Positions 1-6,075 are shown, numbered from the stretch's first letter. The stretch: DNA of 6,222 nucleotides from Ferrithrix thermotolerans DSM 19514 (GCA_945860575.1 CAMAQQ010000079.1:1-6222), one strand, 5' to 3'. Notes: generated by a model not told the origin, from the letters alone. Numbers and translations: made by a program.

Positions 1-2
1 TC

Positions 3-746
3 TCATTAATCGCACAAGCCAACTTCAAAGAGTCAATCGCGCGGATTATTTCAAGTCGGCGAATTATTCTGACGATGGCGATTTCGCTTTTAGCGATGGC
101 CGCGTGGTATCTGAAAATCTACTCGTATCATCTGGGTGAGCGAGTTGTCCTTGACCCAAGCAATCCGACATTCAGACAGATTGTTGAACAATCACTAAGT
201 GATACATCACTTAAAGTCGGCGAGTCAATCGGTAACTTTGGTTGGCTTGACACGCCTACCCCAACATTCGTTATCTGGTTTTTTATTGCACTATATGCAG
301 TAATCATCTCGAGAAACTGGCATCAAGTTTCAAAATCAAATCGATATGCCGTAGTTTGCCTTGCACTAATAATCCCATTATTGATGATTTTCATTAATCA
401 AAACACACAGAACTTATTGCGAACCTATGGAGTTCAGGGTCGTTACCTCACGCCGCTACTTGCTGGAATCCCAATCGTCGTTGGATCGGTGTGGTCGCCG
501 CGTGAAAAGTCAGGACGAATTATTATCTACGCCTGGGCTATTGCGATTTTCGCGACAGCAATAAATGTGATCCGACGTTATTCGGTTGGTATCAAACCGC
601 AAAACTTTTTTGAAATGTATAGTAACCCAGTTTGGCAACCACCACTCGGTGTGCTCGGCACAATGCTCGCACTTGCCGCCGCACTTACTGTTTTCTGTAG
701 CGTTTTTTACACTATTGCGACGAGCAACCTTGAAAATAATCGTTGA
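3..746 (+). CDS. DUF2142 family polytopic membrane protein, C-terminal part (5' end outside window)
   Basis: This is the C-terminal part of an integral membrane protein. The frame is open from base 3 with no stop, so the gene begins upstream; the ATG at 75 is probably internal, because the preceding codons already run into a hydrophobic helix. Counting from that Met, hydrophobic segments lie at about 1-13, 64-79, 91-107, 124-140, 149-166 and 191-213. Two signatures point to DUF2142 (PF09913): GNFGWLDTPTP at about 53-63 in an extracytoplasmic-type loop, and YGVQGRYLTPLL at about 118-129 leading into the next helix. Members of this family are large actinobacterial membrane proteins resembling GT-C glycosyltransferases and often sit in cell-surface polysaccharide loci; no biochemical function can be assigned here. 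The gene ends with TGA, 30 bases before leuC on the same strand, so read-through into leuC is possible, although the functions look unrelated. Confidence 0.85.
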   Translation, partial: SLIAQANFKESIARIISSRRIILTMAISLLAMAAWYLKIYSYHLGERVVLDPSNPTFRQIVEQSLSDTSLKVGESIGNFGWLDTPTPTFVIWFFIALYAVIISRNWHQVSKSNRYAVVCLALIIPLLMIFINQNTQNLLRTYGVQGRYLTPLLAGIPIVVGSVWSPREKSGRIIIYAWAIAIFATAINVIRRYSVGIKPQNFFEMYSNPVWQPPLGVLGTMLALAAALTVFCSVFYTIATSNLENNR

Positions 747-776
747 GACAGCGGATTACTCAGGCAGAATAGACAG

Positions 777-2183
777 GTGAGTTCGCAACCCAAAACCCTT
801 GCACAAAAGGTTTGGGATCGCCATGTGGTCAGTTCTGGAAAAGATCAACCAGACCTTATTTATATTGACCTGCATTTAGTCCACGAAGTTACGAGTCCGC
901 AGGCATTTGATGGATTGCGTCTCGCAAACCGCACGGTGCGTCGACCTGACCTCACTGTGGCGACTGAAGACCACAATGTGCCGACCGAAAATATTCACCT
1001 GCCGATTGCCGACGAGATTTCAGCGAAACAAATTGAAGTTCTCCGCAAAAATGCCGATGAGTTCAAGATCACTCTCTACCCGATGGGTGACCCTGGTCAA
1101 GGCATCGTGCATGTGATCGGACCAGAGCAAGGTCGCACTCTGCCGGGCATGACGATTGTTTGCGGCGATAGCCACACGGCGACGCACGGCGCATTTGGGG
1201 CACTCGCCTTCGGTATCGGCACGAGTGAAGTCGAACATGTTTTAGCAACTCAAACTTTGCCCCAAGAACGCCCGAAGTGGATGAGCGTGACGGTCGATGG
1301 TATTGCGCCAAAAGGTGTCACCGCGAAGGACATCATCCTCGCTGTGATCGGCGAAATCGGAACGGGTGGCGGAATCGGGCACGTGATCGAATATCGCGGT
1401 GCGGCGATTCGCGCGCTGTCGATGGAAGGTCGAATGACCGTTTGCAATATGTCGATCGAGGCTGGAGCACGCGCGGGGCTTGTCGCACCAGACGAAACGA
1501 CATTTAATTATTTGCGTGGACGCGAGTTTGCACCGAGTGGCGAACTCTTTGACGCGGCAGTCGCCGATTGGCAAACTTTGCGAACCGACGACGGCGCCGT
1601 TTTCGACAAAGTAGTGACGATTGATGCCAGCAAACTTTCGCCAAATGTAACTTGGGGCACGAACCCAGCCCAGGTTGTATCGCTAAATGGCGTGGTACCA
1701 ACGCCAAGTGACTATAACGATGCGACCGAGCGCGACAGCGTTACGCGCGCACTTGAATATATGGGATTGCAAGCCGGCACCGCGATTCGTGACATCAAAG
1801 TCGACACCGTGTTTATCGGCTCTTGTACCAATTCTCGAATCGAAGATTTGCGCGCGGCAGCCGATGTTGTTCGCGGGCGAAAAGTAAAAGTGAAACGAGT
1901 GATGGTTGTGCCAGGAAGTCACGCCGTAAAGTTGCAAGCGCAAGCCGAAGGTCTCGACAAAATTTTTATTGCCGCCGGCATTGACTGGCGTGAACCGGGT
2001 TGTTCAATGTGCTTGGCGATGAACCCCGACAAACTTGCGCCACAAGAACGCGCGGCCAGCACCTCAAACCGCAACTTTGAAGGCCGACAAGGTCGCGGCG
2101 GTCGCACTCACTTGGTCTCGCCTGCTGTTGCTGCGGCTACTGCGGTTGCCGGTCATTTTGCGTCGCCAGAAGATTTGTCGTGA
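777..2183 (+). CDS. leuC: 3-isopropylmalate dehydratase large subunit LeuC
   Basis: With LeuD this cytoplasmic enzyme isomerises 2-isopropylmalate to 3-isopropylmalate, the second step of leucine synthesis. At 468 residues it has the normal family length. The three cysteines that ligate the [4Fe-4S] cluster are visible: C350 in IGSCTNSR, and C409 and C412 in GCSMCLAMNPD. Other aconitase-superfamily motifs are CGDSHTATHGAFG (129-141), GTGGGIGHVIEYRG (195-208), MSIEAGARAGLVAPDE (225-240) and the C-terminal STSNRNFEGRQGRGGRTHLVSP (428-449 region). The start is GTG at 777, giving the usual short N-terminus before KTLAQKVWDRHVV. Its ribosome site is poor (an AGG at 762-764, about 12 bases upstream), so translation may depend on the preceding gene. 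The last four bases overlap the leuD start (GTGA), indicating coupled expression of the two subunits. No leader peptide or attenuator is visible before it, unlike leuA. Identification is firm. Confidence 0.98.
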   Translation: MSSQPKTLAQKVWDRHVVSSGKDQPDLIYIDLHLVHEVTSPQAFDGLRLANRTVRRPDLTVATEDHNVPTENIHLPIADEISAKQIEVLRKNADEFKITLYPMGDPGQGIVHVIGPEQGRTLPGMTIVCGDSHTATHGAFGALAFGIGTSEVEHVLATQTLPQERPKWMSVTVDGIAPKGVTAKDIILAVIGEIGTGGGIGHVIEYRGAAIRALSMEGRMTVCNMSIEAGARAGLVAPDETTFNYLRGREFAPSGELFDAAVADWQTLRTDDGAVFDKVVTIDASKLSPNVTWGTNPAQVVSLNGVVPTPSDYNDATERDSVTRALEYMGLQAGTAIRDIKVDTVFIGSCTNSRIEDLRAAADVVRGRKVKVKRVMVVPGSHAVKLQAQAEGLDKIFIAAGIDWREPGCSMCLAMNPDKLAPQERAASTSNRNFEGRQGRGGRTHLVSPAVAAATAVAGHFASPEDLS

Positions 2184-2761
2184 AAGCCGTGCGGGTAATT
2201 TCTGGTCGTGGTGTGCCGCTCAAGCGCAGCGATGTTGACACCGATCAGATTATTCCGGCTGAATGGTTGAAGCGCGTTGAGCGAACCGGTTTTGAAAAAG
2301 GTTTGTTCTCAACTTGGCGAGACGACCGAGATTTCGTGCTCAACGACGAGCGGTATGCGGGCGCATCAATTTTGGTCGCAGGCAAAAGTTTTGGTGTTGG
2401 TTCTTCACGCGAACATGCGGTTTGGGCAATACAACAAGGCGGATTTAACGCGGTAATCGCCCCAAGTTTCAGCGACATCTTTCGCAACAACTGTGGCAAG
2501 AACGGTCTGATCGCCGTGGTTTTAAGTGAAGAAATAGTAAACAAACTCTGGCAAATTATCGAGAACGACTCGTCGACCGAAATCACAGTTGATGTTGAGC
2601 GTCTCGTTGTTGAAGTTGCAAGCACCGGTCTTTGTGAAACTTTCGAGATGAACGCTGACACTCAAAATAGGTTTTTGAACGGTTTAGACGACATCTCAAT
2701 TTCTTTGCAACACAGCGATGAAATTTCGCGTTTTGAAACTAGTCGACCAACTTGGTTTTAG
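2180..2761 (+). CDS. leuD: 3-isopropylmalate dehydratase small subunit LeuD
   Basis: This is the small (swivel-domain) subunit that completes the LeuCD isomerase. At 193 residues it is of typical bacterial length. Diagnostic motifs are DVDTDQIIPAEWLKR (18-32), the substrate-binding FGVGSSREHAVWA (71-83) and APSFSDIFRNNCGKNGL (94-110). The C-terminus ends in RPTWF, similar to the basic-Pro-Trp ends seen in many actinobacterial LeuD proteins. The start is GTG at 2180, overlapping the leuC stop by four bases; a Shine-Dalgarno-like AGAAGA at 2168-2173 lies six bases upstream inside leuC, so both coupling and direct initiation are possible. The gene stops with TAG 11 bases before the stop codon of the convergent helicase gene. 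No leuB follows in this window. Confidence 0.97.
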   Translation: MKAVRVISGRGVPLKRSDVDTDQIIPAEWLKRVERTGFEKGLFSTWRDDRDFVLNDERYAGASILVAGKSFGVGSSREHAVWAIQQGGFNAVIAPSFSDIFRNNCGKNGLIAVVLSEEIVNKLWQIIENDSSTEITVDVERLVVEVASTGLCETFEMNADTQNRFLNGLDDISISLQHSDEISRFETSRPTWF

Positions 2762-2772
2762 GTCGCAACTCT

Positions 2773-2796
2773 TTAATTCGTTAAGAACGAATTTAA
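2773..2796. terminator. AT-rich hairpin at the convergent leuD/helicase ends, possible terminator
   Basis: A perfect 8-base inverted repeat, AATTCGTT (2775-2782) and AACGAATT (2786-2793), surrounds a 3-base AAG spacer. Two further A-T pairs form if T2794 is bulged. It overlaps the last codons and stop of the minus-strand helicase gene and begins 14 bases after the leuD stop, so it could end leuCD transcription. It is weak as an intrinsic terminator: the stem is AT-rich and neither strand has a clean long U-tract after it. It could also be a chance palindrome in coding sequence. Confidence 0.3.
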
Positions 2797-4092
2797 ATCA
2801 GCAAGTCGTTTATCGTTCGAGAAAACCTCGATCGGTGCCTGAATTTCAAGTCGCAAACCGCGCTGAATGATTCGACAGGTCGTGTGCTGGTTGTATTCAG
2901 CCAAAGTCACAGCCCACCCGTCTTTGCCGGCTCGTGCCGTTCGACCAGAGCGATGCAAATAAGTTTTCACTTCTAGGGGTGGCACATAATGCACGACGAT
3001 ACCCACATCGTCAATGTCGATTCCGCGCGCCGCGACATCTGTGCACACGAGAATATTTAGTTCGCGTTGGGCAAACTTGCGCAGAGAGCGTTCGCGTGCG
3101 CCTTGGGCCATGTCACCGTGCAGTGCTGAAACGTTTTCGCCGAGGCTGGAAAGATCGTCGGCGACTTTGTCACACGCGCGTTTTGTGTCGCAGAAAACCA
3201 CAGTTTGACCACCTGCGCGAGCCATGGCTGCAATAACGCGGTTTTTATCCATGTGATGAACACCTAAAAATAAATGTCGCATTGTGCCAACCGTGTCGGT
3301 GGGTGCATCGATGCTGACTTCTTTTGGAGACTTCATATAACGCTTGACGAGTGTCGCAACTTGTCCGTCTAGAGTTGCCGAAAATAACATTGTCTGGTGA
3401 ATTTTTGTTACGTGTCGCAGAATCCATTCAACTTGCGGCATGAAACCCTCGTCGGCCATGCGATCTGCTTCGTCAAGCACGATGACTTCGACATCGCTTA
3501 GATCTGCTTCGTTTGATTTCAATAAATCGATCAACCGAAGTGGAGTGGCGATAACGATTTCGGCGCCGCGATTTAGTTGATCAACTTGTTTGTCACGAGC
3601 CGCACCACCGTAAACGGCAAGAACCCGCACGCCGCAATGTTTAGCAATTGGAGCCAAGACATCGGTTACTTGAACAGCCAATTCGCGAGTCGGCACGAGT
3701 ACGAGACCGCGGGGTTTCTTGGCGACAGCAGTTTGGGTTACACGCTCAATCATCGGAACCCCGAACGCCAAAGTCTTGCCCGAGCCAGTTCGAGCACGAC
3801 CGCAAAGGTCTTCGCCACTCAACGCCACAGGAATCGCTTCGGTCTGAATCGCAAACGGAGCGGCAAAACCAGCGGCTGCTAAACCCGCGTCTACTCGCTC
3901 GCTTACCCCGAGATCAGCGAAACCAGTTGGCGTTGCGACTGCTTGACGAACATTTGAACTCGAGCCGATATTGCCACTGGCATTTTCGGTCGACTCACCT
4001 AGAGGCCGCGCATTTTGCGGACGATTCGGAGTGCGGCTTGAAGATTGATTGGTCGGGCGAGGCGTGCCGCGACGTGATTTGGGGTCAGACAT
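2773..4092 (-). CDS. DEAD-box ATP-dependent RNA helicase
   Basis: This is a cytoplasmic ATP-dependent RNA helicase of superfamily 2, 439 residues, with both RecA domains. Residues 1-50 are Ser/Pro/Asn/Arg-rich and probably disordered. The Q-motif region runs from F58 to Q83. Then come motif I ARTGSGKT (100-107), Ia PTRELA (134-139), GG (162-163), Ib TPLR (183-186), II DEAD (207-210), III SAT (238-240), IV VVF (298-300), V TDVAARGID (351-359) and VI HRSGRTAR (380-387). All ATPase residues expected from the family are present; motif Ib has Leu where TPGR is usual. There is almost no C-terminal tail beyond the second RecA domain, so no extra RNA-binding domain is visible. The ATG at 4092 is supported by GAAGG five bases upstream. 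Such proteins act in ribosome assembly, RNA decay or cold adaptation; the specific role cannot be read from the sequence. The gene is convergent with leuD and divergent from the hss unit. Confidence 0.97.
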   Translation of the reverse strand: MSDPKSRRGTPRPTNQSSSRTPNRPQNARPLGESTENASGNIGSSSNVRQAVATPTGFADLGVSERVDAGLAAAGFAAPFAIQTEAIPVALSGEDLCGRARTGSGKTLAFGVPMIERVTQTAVAKKPRGLVLVPTRELAVQVTDVLAPIAKHCGVRVLAVYGGAARDKQVDQLNRGAEIVIATPLRLIDLLKSNEADLSDVEVIVLDEADRMADEGFMPQVEWILRHVTKIHQTMLFSATLDGQVATLVKRYMKSPKEVSIDAPTDTVGTMRHLFLGVHHMDKNRVIAAMARAGGQTVVFCDTKRACDKVADDLSSLGENVSALHGDMAQGARERSLRKFAQRELNILVCTDVAARGIDIDDVGIVVHYVPPLEVKTYLHRSGRTARAGKDGWAVTLAEYNQHTTCRIIQRGLRLEIQAPIEVFSNDKRLADLNSFLTN

Positions 4093-4097
4093 CTGAA

Positions 4098-4102
4098 CCT
4101 TC
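4098..4102 (-). promoter_or_regulatory. Ribosome binding site of the helicase gene
   Basis: Read on the minus strand, GAAGG lies five bases before the ATG at 4092. It is the clearest Shine-Dalgarno sequence in the window and fixes this start. The other genes here start with weak or no Shine-Dalgarno sequence. Confidence 0.65.
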
Positions 4103-4151
4103 AGGCTACCAACGTGACCCTCGTAGGCTTCGTGACAACACTTGCTAGTTC

Positions 4152-4169
4152 ACTGACTCACGAGTCAGT
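4152..4169. promoter_or_regulatory. Perfect 18-base dyad between divergent genes, candidate operator
   Basis: ACTGACTC and GAGTCAGT form perfect 8-base arms around the two central bases AC. The centre is about 68 bases from the helicase ATG (4092) on one side and about 67 bases from the proposed GTG of the small ORF (4228) on the other. The position in the divergent intergenic region suggests a binding site for a dimeric regulator acting on one or both units. As RNA it could also fold as a 7-bp hairpin with a CACG loop. It is followed on the plus strand by TTTT, but no plus-strand gene lies just before it to terminate. The cognate regulator is unknown. Confidence 0.45.
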
Positions 4170-4190
4170 TTTGCCTGACCACTCAGACAG

Positions 4191-4219
4191 TAGACAAATG
4201 TTTACAAGGTGTGTAGGGT
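4191..4219 (+). promoter_or_regulatory. Candidate promoter of the small ORF-hss unit
   Basis: TAGACA (4191-4196) resembles the -35 consensus TTGACA in five of six positions. It is separated by 17 bases from TAGGGT (4214-4219), which fits the actinobacterial TANNNT -10 form. Eight bases later comes GTG at 4228, the spacing expected of a leaderless transcript starting at the start codon. A second TTGACA at 4232-4237 has only a loose -10 (TTATTT, 4254-4259), inside the small ORF. Confidence 0.45.
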
Positions 4220-4227
4220 CAAAAACC

Positions 4228-4419
4228 GTGTTTGACAAAACTTCCCCTGAAAATTATTTGAGCAACATCGCCGCACTTGACGAGCCACTATTCACCGGCC
4301 GCAAGGGCATTGCTTATGACTGGCAATCATTGTTGCTGCCATCTGAAATTGCATTTGATATTTCACTTCACGCACTTCTAAACGCTGGCAAGGACGACTC
4401 CGCCACTCGATACGCGTGA
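4228..4419 (+). CDS. Small unrecognised protein, 63 residues, overlapping hss
   Basis: I do not recognise this protein. From GTG at 4228 it has 63 residues, with DEPLFTGRKGIAYDWQ at about 18-33, a hydrophobic stretch around SLLLPSEIAFDISLHALL (34-51) and a charged end, KDDSATRYA. There is no signal peptide and no clear membrane helix. Three things support a real gene: its stop overlaps the hss start as GTGA, the same arrangement as leuC/leuD; a promoter-like pair lies at leaderless distance from the GTG; and hss itself has no ribosome site nearby (the closest AAGGA, 4390-4394, is 21 bases away), which suits translational coupling. The frame is also open upstream, with an ATG at 4198 (73 residues) and another at 4114, but these lack a ribosome site and the latter would run through the dyad. 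It could instead be a regulatory upstream ORF or chance open frame. Confidence 0.5.
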   Translation: MFDKTSPENYLSNIAALDEPLFTGRKGIAYDWQSLLLPSEIAFDISLHALLNAGKDDSATRYA

Positions 4420-5888
4420 CCGCGCAAGTGCGCCCAAACCGGGTGCTCGTTTTAGGCTGTGGTTCTGTTGCGCAAGCGGTAATTCCGCTGATTGTTCGCG
4501 ACTTAAAACTTGATCCGAAATCAATTTCAATCGTTGACTTTGTTGACAATCGTCATCGCGTTGCGGATGCATTGGCGATGGGTGTCACCTACGAAATTGG
4601 GCAAGTAACTCGCGAAAATCTCGACGGCTTTTTGACAGAACGAGTTGCCGCTGGCGACATTTTGTTAGACCTCGCTTGGAACATCGATTGCACGACGATT
4701 CTTGAATGGTGTCGCATGCGCGGCGTGCGGTATCTCAACACATCTGTTGAATTGTGGAACCCATACGAAAATATGGCGGCAACTCACCCACTTGAGCGCA
4801 CTCTCTATGTGCGCCATCAATCGATCCACAAAATGATTGGCAAGTGGGGATCAAATAACGGACCGAGCGCAGTTGTCGAGCACGGTGCAAACCCTGGTTT
4901 AGTTTCTCATTTCGTCAAGCAAGCGCTGTTTGAAATTTCAAATAAAATTCTTGTTGACGGTCGCGCTGGTTCACGACAAAGCGCGATTGAATCCGCGCTC
5001 GCCAGCGAGTCGTTTGACCGCTTGTCGATGTTGACTGGCACGCGGGTGATTCACATCAGTGAACGCGACACACAAATCACGGACCAACCTAAAGAAGTAA
5101 ACGAATTCGTCAACACTTGGTCGGTTGAAGGTTTCTATGAAGAAGGTGTAGCACCTGCAGAAATGGGTTGGGGCACGCACGAACGTTGGATGCCAGCCAA
5201 CGCGCAAGTGCACGCCGACGACGGCCCGTGCAATCAAATTTGTTTGGCGCAACCCGGCATGGAGACATGGGTTCGTTCGTGGGTGCCGAGTGGCGAAATT
5301 CTTGGGATGATTATTCGCCACGGTGAGAGTTACACGATGAGCAATCACCTGACCGTGCGCGACGATTCTGGCAAAGCGATTTATCGTCCAACTGTGCATT
5401 ATTCGTATTGTCCGTCGAACGAAGCAATTAATAGCGTGCTTGAACTGCGCATGCGCAATTGGCAAATGCAACCAAAAGAGCGGATCATGAACAACGAAAT
5501 TATTTCGGGTCGCGACGAACTTGGCGTGTTGCTGCTCGGTCATGACTATACGGGTTGGTGGACAGGATCGCGGTTGTCGATCGACGAAGCAAGGACAATT
5601 ACAAATGGTCAAAGTGCCACGACTTTGCAAGTTGCGGGGTCTGTTTTGGCTGCACTGAAGTGGATGATTGCCAGCCCGACCCAAGGTGTGCGCGTGCCGG
5701 ACGAATTGCCATGGAAGTCAGTTCTTGCCGATGCGCGACCATATCTTGGTGAGATACACAGTGCCCCGACCGATTGGGATCCTTTAAAGACGCGCAATGA
5801 CTTGTTTCCTGGTTATGGCAATACAGGCCGCCTTGACACGACTGACCCTTGGCAGTTTAGAAACTTTCTTAGCCCGACCCCGAGTTGA
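4416..5888 (+). CDS. hss: Homospermidine synthase
   Basis: This 490-residue protein matches bacterial homospermidine synthase, which uses NAD+ to make homospermidine from putrescine (or putrescine plus spermidine) in the cytoplasm. It starts with a Rossmann fold carrying GCGSVAQ (14-20), followed by acidic residues in SIVDFVDN (38-45). Family-like blocks include NTSVELWNPYE (108-118), EHGANPGLVSHFVKQAL (155-171), NTWSVEGFYEEG (233-244), RHGESYT (301-307), GHDYTGWWTGSRLS (375-388) and ATTLQVAGSVLAALKWM (401-417). From memory, the Blastochloris viridis enzyme uses E210, W229, E237, H296, E298 and D361; here E216, W235, E243, H302, E304 and D367 fall at a constant +6 offset, so the active site looks intact. 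Other saccharopine-dehydrogenase-like enzymes share the fold, but these residues favour Hss. The GTG start is chosen because of the GTGA overlap with the preceding small ORF. No decarboxylase that would supply putrescine is in view. Confidence 0.93.
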   Translation: MTAQVRPNRVLVLGCGSVAQAVIPLIVRDLKLDPKSISIVDFVDNRHRVADALAMGVTYEIGQVTRENLDGFLTERVAAGDILLDLAWNIDCTTILEWCRMRGVRYLNTSVELWNPYENMAATHPLERTLYVRHQSIHKMIGKWGSNNGPSAVVEHGANPGLVSHFVKQALFEISNKILVDGRAGSRQSAIESALASESFDRLSMLTGTRVIHISERDTQITDQPKEVNEFVNTWSVEGFYEEGVAPAEMGWGTHERWMPANAQVHADDGPCNQICLAQPGMETWVRSWVPSGEILGMIIRHGESYTMSNHLTVRDDSGKAIYRPTVHYSYCPSNEAINSVLELRMRNWQMQPKERIMNNEIISGRDELGVLLLGHDYTGWWTGSRLSIDEARTITNGQSATTLQVAGSVLAALKWMIASPTQGVRVPDELPWKSVLADARPYLGEIHSAPTDWDPLKTRNDLFPGYGNTGRLDTTDPWQFRNFLSPTPS

Positions 5889-5911
5889 TTCGCGGCGCGG
5901 CTAGTTAAACT
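5885..5911 (+). promoter_or_regulatory. Candidate leuA promoter, leaderless start at the leader peptide
   Basis: TAAACT (5906-5911) fits the TANNNT -10 form and lies seven bases before the leader-peptide ATG at 5919. Transcription would therefore start at or next to the ATG. A possible -35, TTGATT (5885-5890), overlaps the hss stop codon; its 15-base spacer is short. The -10 call is better supported than the -35. Confidence 0.5.
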
Positions 5912-5918
5912 GAAATCA

Positions 5919-5951
5919 ATGCTTTCACGAAACGAGCTTCTACTTACGTAA
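5919..5951 (+). CDS. leuL: Leucine leader peptide MLSRNELLLT of the leuA attenuator
   Basis: This is a ten-codon ORF reading MLSRNELLLT then TAA. Four of its ten codons are leucine, with three in a row (CTT CTA CTT, 5937-5945) just before the stop. It lies upstream of leuA and is followed at once by a stable hairpin and then an intrinsic terminator. This is the arrangement of a ribosome-mediated transcription attenuator, in which translation senses charged tRNA-Leu. A ribosome stalled on the Leu run would cover the left arm of the following hairpin, which begins one base after the stop codon. No Shine-Dalgarno is visible, consistent with leaderless translation from the promoter seven bases upstream. 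The peptide itself probably has no other function. Confidence 0.78.
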   Translation: MLSRNELLLT

Positions 5952-5978
5952 CGGCGCAGTCTCATATCACTGCAGCCG
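5952..5978 (+). promoter_or_regulatory. leuA attenuator, hairpin 1:2
   Basis: CGGCGCAGT (5952-5960) pairs with ACTGCAGCCG (5969-5978) as nine base pairs with A5974 bulged and an 8-base loop. It starts directly after the leader stop codon, so it corresponds to segments 1 and 2 of a classical attenuator. Alternatives that would compete with the terminator exist but are modest. Segment 2 can pair with segment 4 (CTG 5970-5972 with CAG 6000-6002, and GCC 5975-5977 with GGC 5996-5998). Segment 1 can pair with segment 3 (5953-5959 with 5985-5991, one mismatch). Confidence 0.65.
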
Positions 5979-5980
5979 CA

Positions 5981-6016
5981 CCCTCTGAGCCAAAAGGCCC
6001 AGGGGGTTTTCTTTTT
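5981..6016 (+). terminator. leuA attenuator terminator (hairpin 3:4 plus U-tract)
   Basis: CCCTCTGAGCC (5981-5991) pairs with GGCCCAGGGGG (5996-6006) across an AAAA loop. The stem has eleven positions, with one G-U wobble (5984/6003) and one A-C mismatch (5988/5999). It is followed by TTTTCTTTTT (6007-6016), giving a typical intrinsic terminator. It lies about 128 bases after the hss stop and 60 bases before the leuA ATG. Coming after the leader peptide, it should stop transcription into leuA when leucine is plentiful; it would also stop any read-through from hss. Confidence 0.85.
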
Positions 6017-6017
6017 A

Positions 6018-6060
6018 GCCAAATTGATTAGCCAACTGATTAACCAACTGATTAACCAAA
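6018..6060 (+). repeat. 12-base tandem repeat in the leuA 5' untranslated region
   Basis: The unit GCCAACTGATTA occurs at 6031-6042 and, with one change (A for the first G), at 6043-6054. It is preceded by a diverged 13-base copy (6018-6030, GCCAAATTGATTA) and followed by a partial copy (ACCAAA, 6055-6060). It fills nearly all the space between the terminator and the leuA ribosome site. It is AT-rich with little self-complementarity, so it may act as an unstructured spacer or a repeated binding site; its role is unknown. Confidence 0.8.
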
Positions 6061-6075
6061 CGAAACGAGATAAAA

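Noticed and set aside
1242..1574. 110-codon minus-strand open frame inside leuC
   Set aside because: It is the complement of conserved LeuC coding sequence with no plausible start signal or motifs.
2744..2765. CGACC...GGTCG inverted repeat across the leuD stop as a terminator
   Set aside because: The arms are only five bases with a 12-base loop and no U-tract follows.
3648..4148. 166-codon plus-strand open frame antisense to the helicase N-terminal half
   Set aside because: It is the complement of well-defined helicase motifs, has a low-complexity Arg/Ser composition and no domain-like pattern.
4114..4227. Upstream extension of the small ORF to the ATG at 4198 or further to 4114
   Set aside because: No ribosome site precedes either start, and the longer form would translate through the dyad and the proposed promoter. 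GTG at 4228 fits the promoter spacing better, although 4198 is not excluded.
4232..4259. TTGACA (4232-4237) with TTATTT (4254-4259) as the main hss promoter
   Set aside because: The -35 is perfect but the -10 lacks the TANNNT form, while the TAGACA-17-TAGGGT pair upstream fits both boxes and leaderless spacing. It remains a possible secondary promoter.
4971..5684. 237-codon minus-strand open frame antisense to hss
   Set aside because: It lies wholly inside hss in a complementary frame, is rich in His, Arg and Cys without recognisable motifs, and hss has clear family motifs on the other strand.
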